Position numbers and translations under genes: made by a program. The notes below the pieces were generated by a model. That model saw only the letters and a list, made by a program, of their open reading frames with translations, was not told where the DNA came from and did no database searches. A stretch of DNA of 64,000 bases, from NCBI RefSeq assembly GCF_036621415.1, contig NZ_CP030941.1, positions 620,001 through 684,000 of the forward strand, written 5' to 3'. Below, piece by piece: positions 63,034 to 64,000 of the stretch. The stretch is from Nitratireductor thuwali (GTDB lineage: Bacteria; Pseudomonadota; Alphaproteobacteria; Rhizobiales; Rhizobiaceae). Each line of letters opens with the position of its first letter. The stretch's first letter is position 1.

Positions 63034-63059
63034 GGGAGGGGCCGTCGCCGGCCCCTCCC
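63034..63059 (-). other. intercistronic hairpin after the binding-protein gene
   Basis: GGGAGGGGCCG and CGGCCCCTCCC form a perfect 11-bp stem with a 4-nt loop between the binding-protein stop and the permease start. No T-run follows on the minus strand. It probably gives partial termination or protects the upstream message, keeping the binding protein in excess. Confidence 0.6.
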
Positions 63060-63066
63060 TTGCGTC

Positions 63067-64000
63067 CTACTCGTCGAGCCACACGTCGTGCAGGTCGATC
63101 TCGAAGGTCTGATGCATGCCGTGGTTCTTCACCGCCGGCACCGAGTGGTTGTAGAGCTTGCGCCAGTAGGGCTGGATGATGATGCCGGCATCCTGGATGT
63201 GCTGCTGGATGTCCTTCATCACCGTGCGGCGCTCGTCCGCGTCCGGCATGGTCAGCGCCTTTTCGATCAGCGCATCGAGTTCGGCGTTGGAATAGGCGGT
63301 CTCGTTCCAGGCCTCGCCCGTGCGGTACGCCAGGGCGACCACCTGGATGCCGAGCGGACGCATGTTCCAATTTGTCATGGACCATGGATATTTCGTCCAG
63401 TCGTTCCAGAAGGTAGAGCCCGGCAGCACCTCGCGCTTCACCTTGAACCCTGCCTCGCGGATCTGCGCGGCAATGGCATCGCCCGTATTCTTGTGCCAGT
63501 CCTCGTCGACCGTGATGAGCACGTGCTCATGATCCATCTGGCCGGCCTCTTCCATCAGCGCCTTGGCCCGATCGACATCACGCGTGAAGGGCGCGAGTTC
63601 GGCATATTCGGGGTGGATGGGGCAGACATGATGGTTCTCCGCCGCCTCGCCGGCATTGTCGTAGCCGAGGGCAAGAACGGTGGCGGGGTCGACGGCAAGC
63701 TGCAGCGCCTTGCGCACGCGCTGGTCTTCATACGGCGGATTGCCGACATTGGTGCGGGCGACGATGGTCGCCGCCGTCACCACTTCCGATCTCTCCAGTC
63801 CCAGCCCGTCAAGGATGTCGATATAGTCGGCGCTGGTCTCGTAGTTCGTATGCACCTCGCCGGATTCGAAGGCCGAGACCATGGTCGAAGGATCGGTGCC
63901 GTAGTCGATGAACTCGATACCGTCGAGATAAGGTTCGCCGCCCCACCACTGGCCGTTCTCGCGCCGCTTGAGCACGACCCGGTTGCCCACCTCGTAGGAA
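63067..64000 (-). CDS. peptide-type ABC substrate-binding protein (SBP_bac_5), C-terminal part
   Basis: The gene runs off the right window edge; about 311 codons of its 3' part are visible, and the frame is open through base 64000, so the GTG at 63990 is internal. The family 5 core is recognisable (YLDGIEFIDYGTDPSTMVSAFESGEVH, NPPYEDQRVRKALQLAVDPATVLALGY, ending YWRKLYNHSVPAVKNHGMH). It is the periplasmic receptor of the importer encoded downstream on the same strand. The ligand is a peptide, opine or similar compound and is not predictable. Confidence 0.92.
   Translation of the reverse strand, partial: SYEVGNRVVLKRRENGQWWGGEPYLDGIEFIDYGTDPSTMVSAFESGEVHTNYETSADYIDILDGLGLERSEVVTAATIVARTNVGNPPYEDQRVRKALQLAVDPATVLALGYDNAGEAAENHHVCPIHPEYAELAPFTRDVDRAKALMEEAGQMDHEHVLITVDEDWHKNTGDAIAAQIREAGFKVKREVLPGSTFWNDWTKYPWSMTNWNMRPLGIQVVALAYRTGEAWNETAYSNAELDALIEKALTMPDADERRTVMKDIQQHIQDAGIIIQPYWRKLYNHSVPAVKNHGMHQTFEIDLHDVWLDE

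Overview
The window is about 64 kb of high-GC, densely packed chromosome. It most resembles a member of the Hyphomicrobiales (Rhizobiales), probably a Phyllobacteriaceae-like soil or sediment heterotroph. That assignment is inference. It rests on the betaine-lipid pair btaAB, the beta-ketoadipate and phenylacetate genes in alphaproteobacterial arrangement, split PreT/PreA dihydropyrimidine dehydrogenase, a Mur-type box before mntH, an ArsR-methyltransferase regulator in front of metF, and rhizobial-type dispersed palindromic repeats. No rRNA, tRNA, CRISPR array, prophage or insertion sequence was seen.

Layout. 1-11.5 kb: the end of a 5-oxoprolinase, btaA-btaB behind a Pho-box-like repeat, a BASS transporter, a serine hydrolase, two peptidoglycan hydrolases, a CPA2 antiporter and an ornithine/lysine decarboxylase. 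11.6-24.3 kb: an EamA permease, a 28-residue membrane miniprotein with its own promoter and terminator, metF and its regulator, a KAS III enzyme, ettA, an esterase-like hydrolase, a CoA-transferase/ThDP-enzyme pair, a glycine-zipper miniprotein and mntH. 24.3-28.6 kb: the ring-epoxidase operon paaABCDE with a divergent thioesterase. 28.6-30.3 kb: an island-like toxin/immunity locus. 30.4-39.4 kb: rutR and a reductive pyrimidine (hydantoin/ureidopropionate) degradation operon with an ABC importer. 39.4-44.5 kb: pobR/pobA-pcaCHGB for 4-hydroxybenzoate and protocatechuate. 44.5-51.4 kb: the second phenylacetate block (paaZ, a P450, paaI, paaK, a TetR and a PaaX regulator). 51.4-54.1 kb: small redox operons (Rrf2-AhpD-DoxX, MarR/GST). 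54.2-56.9 kb: preT-preA. 57.1-64 kb: a VOC protein and a peptide-type ABC importer whose ATPase is an unusual fusion.

How the genes work together. Phenylacetate is activated by PaaK, epoxidised by PaaABCE (PaaD assists cluster assembly) and ring-opened by PaaZ, with thioesterases as safety valves. The later beta-oxidation genes are not here. 4-Hydroxybenzoate passes through PobA and PcaHG, PcaB and PcaC. Uracil and thymine would be reduced by PreTA, opened by the dihydropyrimidinase, decarbamoylated by the ureidopropionase and transaminated by the omega-aminotransferase. The two halves of that route lie about 22 kb apart but carry matching RutR-like palindromes (31193-31208 and 56961-56976).

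The best candidate for an under-described system is 28613-30281. It holds a predicted HNH-like nuclease toxin carrying a PNQPRVPxGxxxGGxWT linker, with two tandem DUF2019 paralogues as likely immunity genes and what looks like the decayed tail of a second toxin between them. Other notable items are the 28-aa membrane protein, an in-frame palindromic repeat inside paaD, and the ABC ATPase with a helix-hairpin-helix tail.
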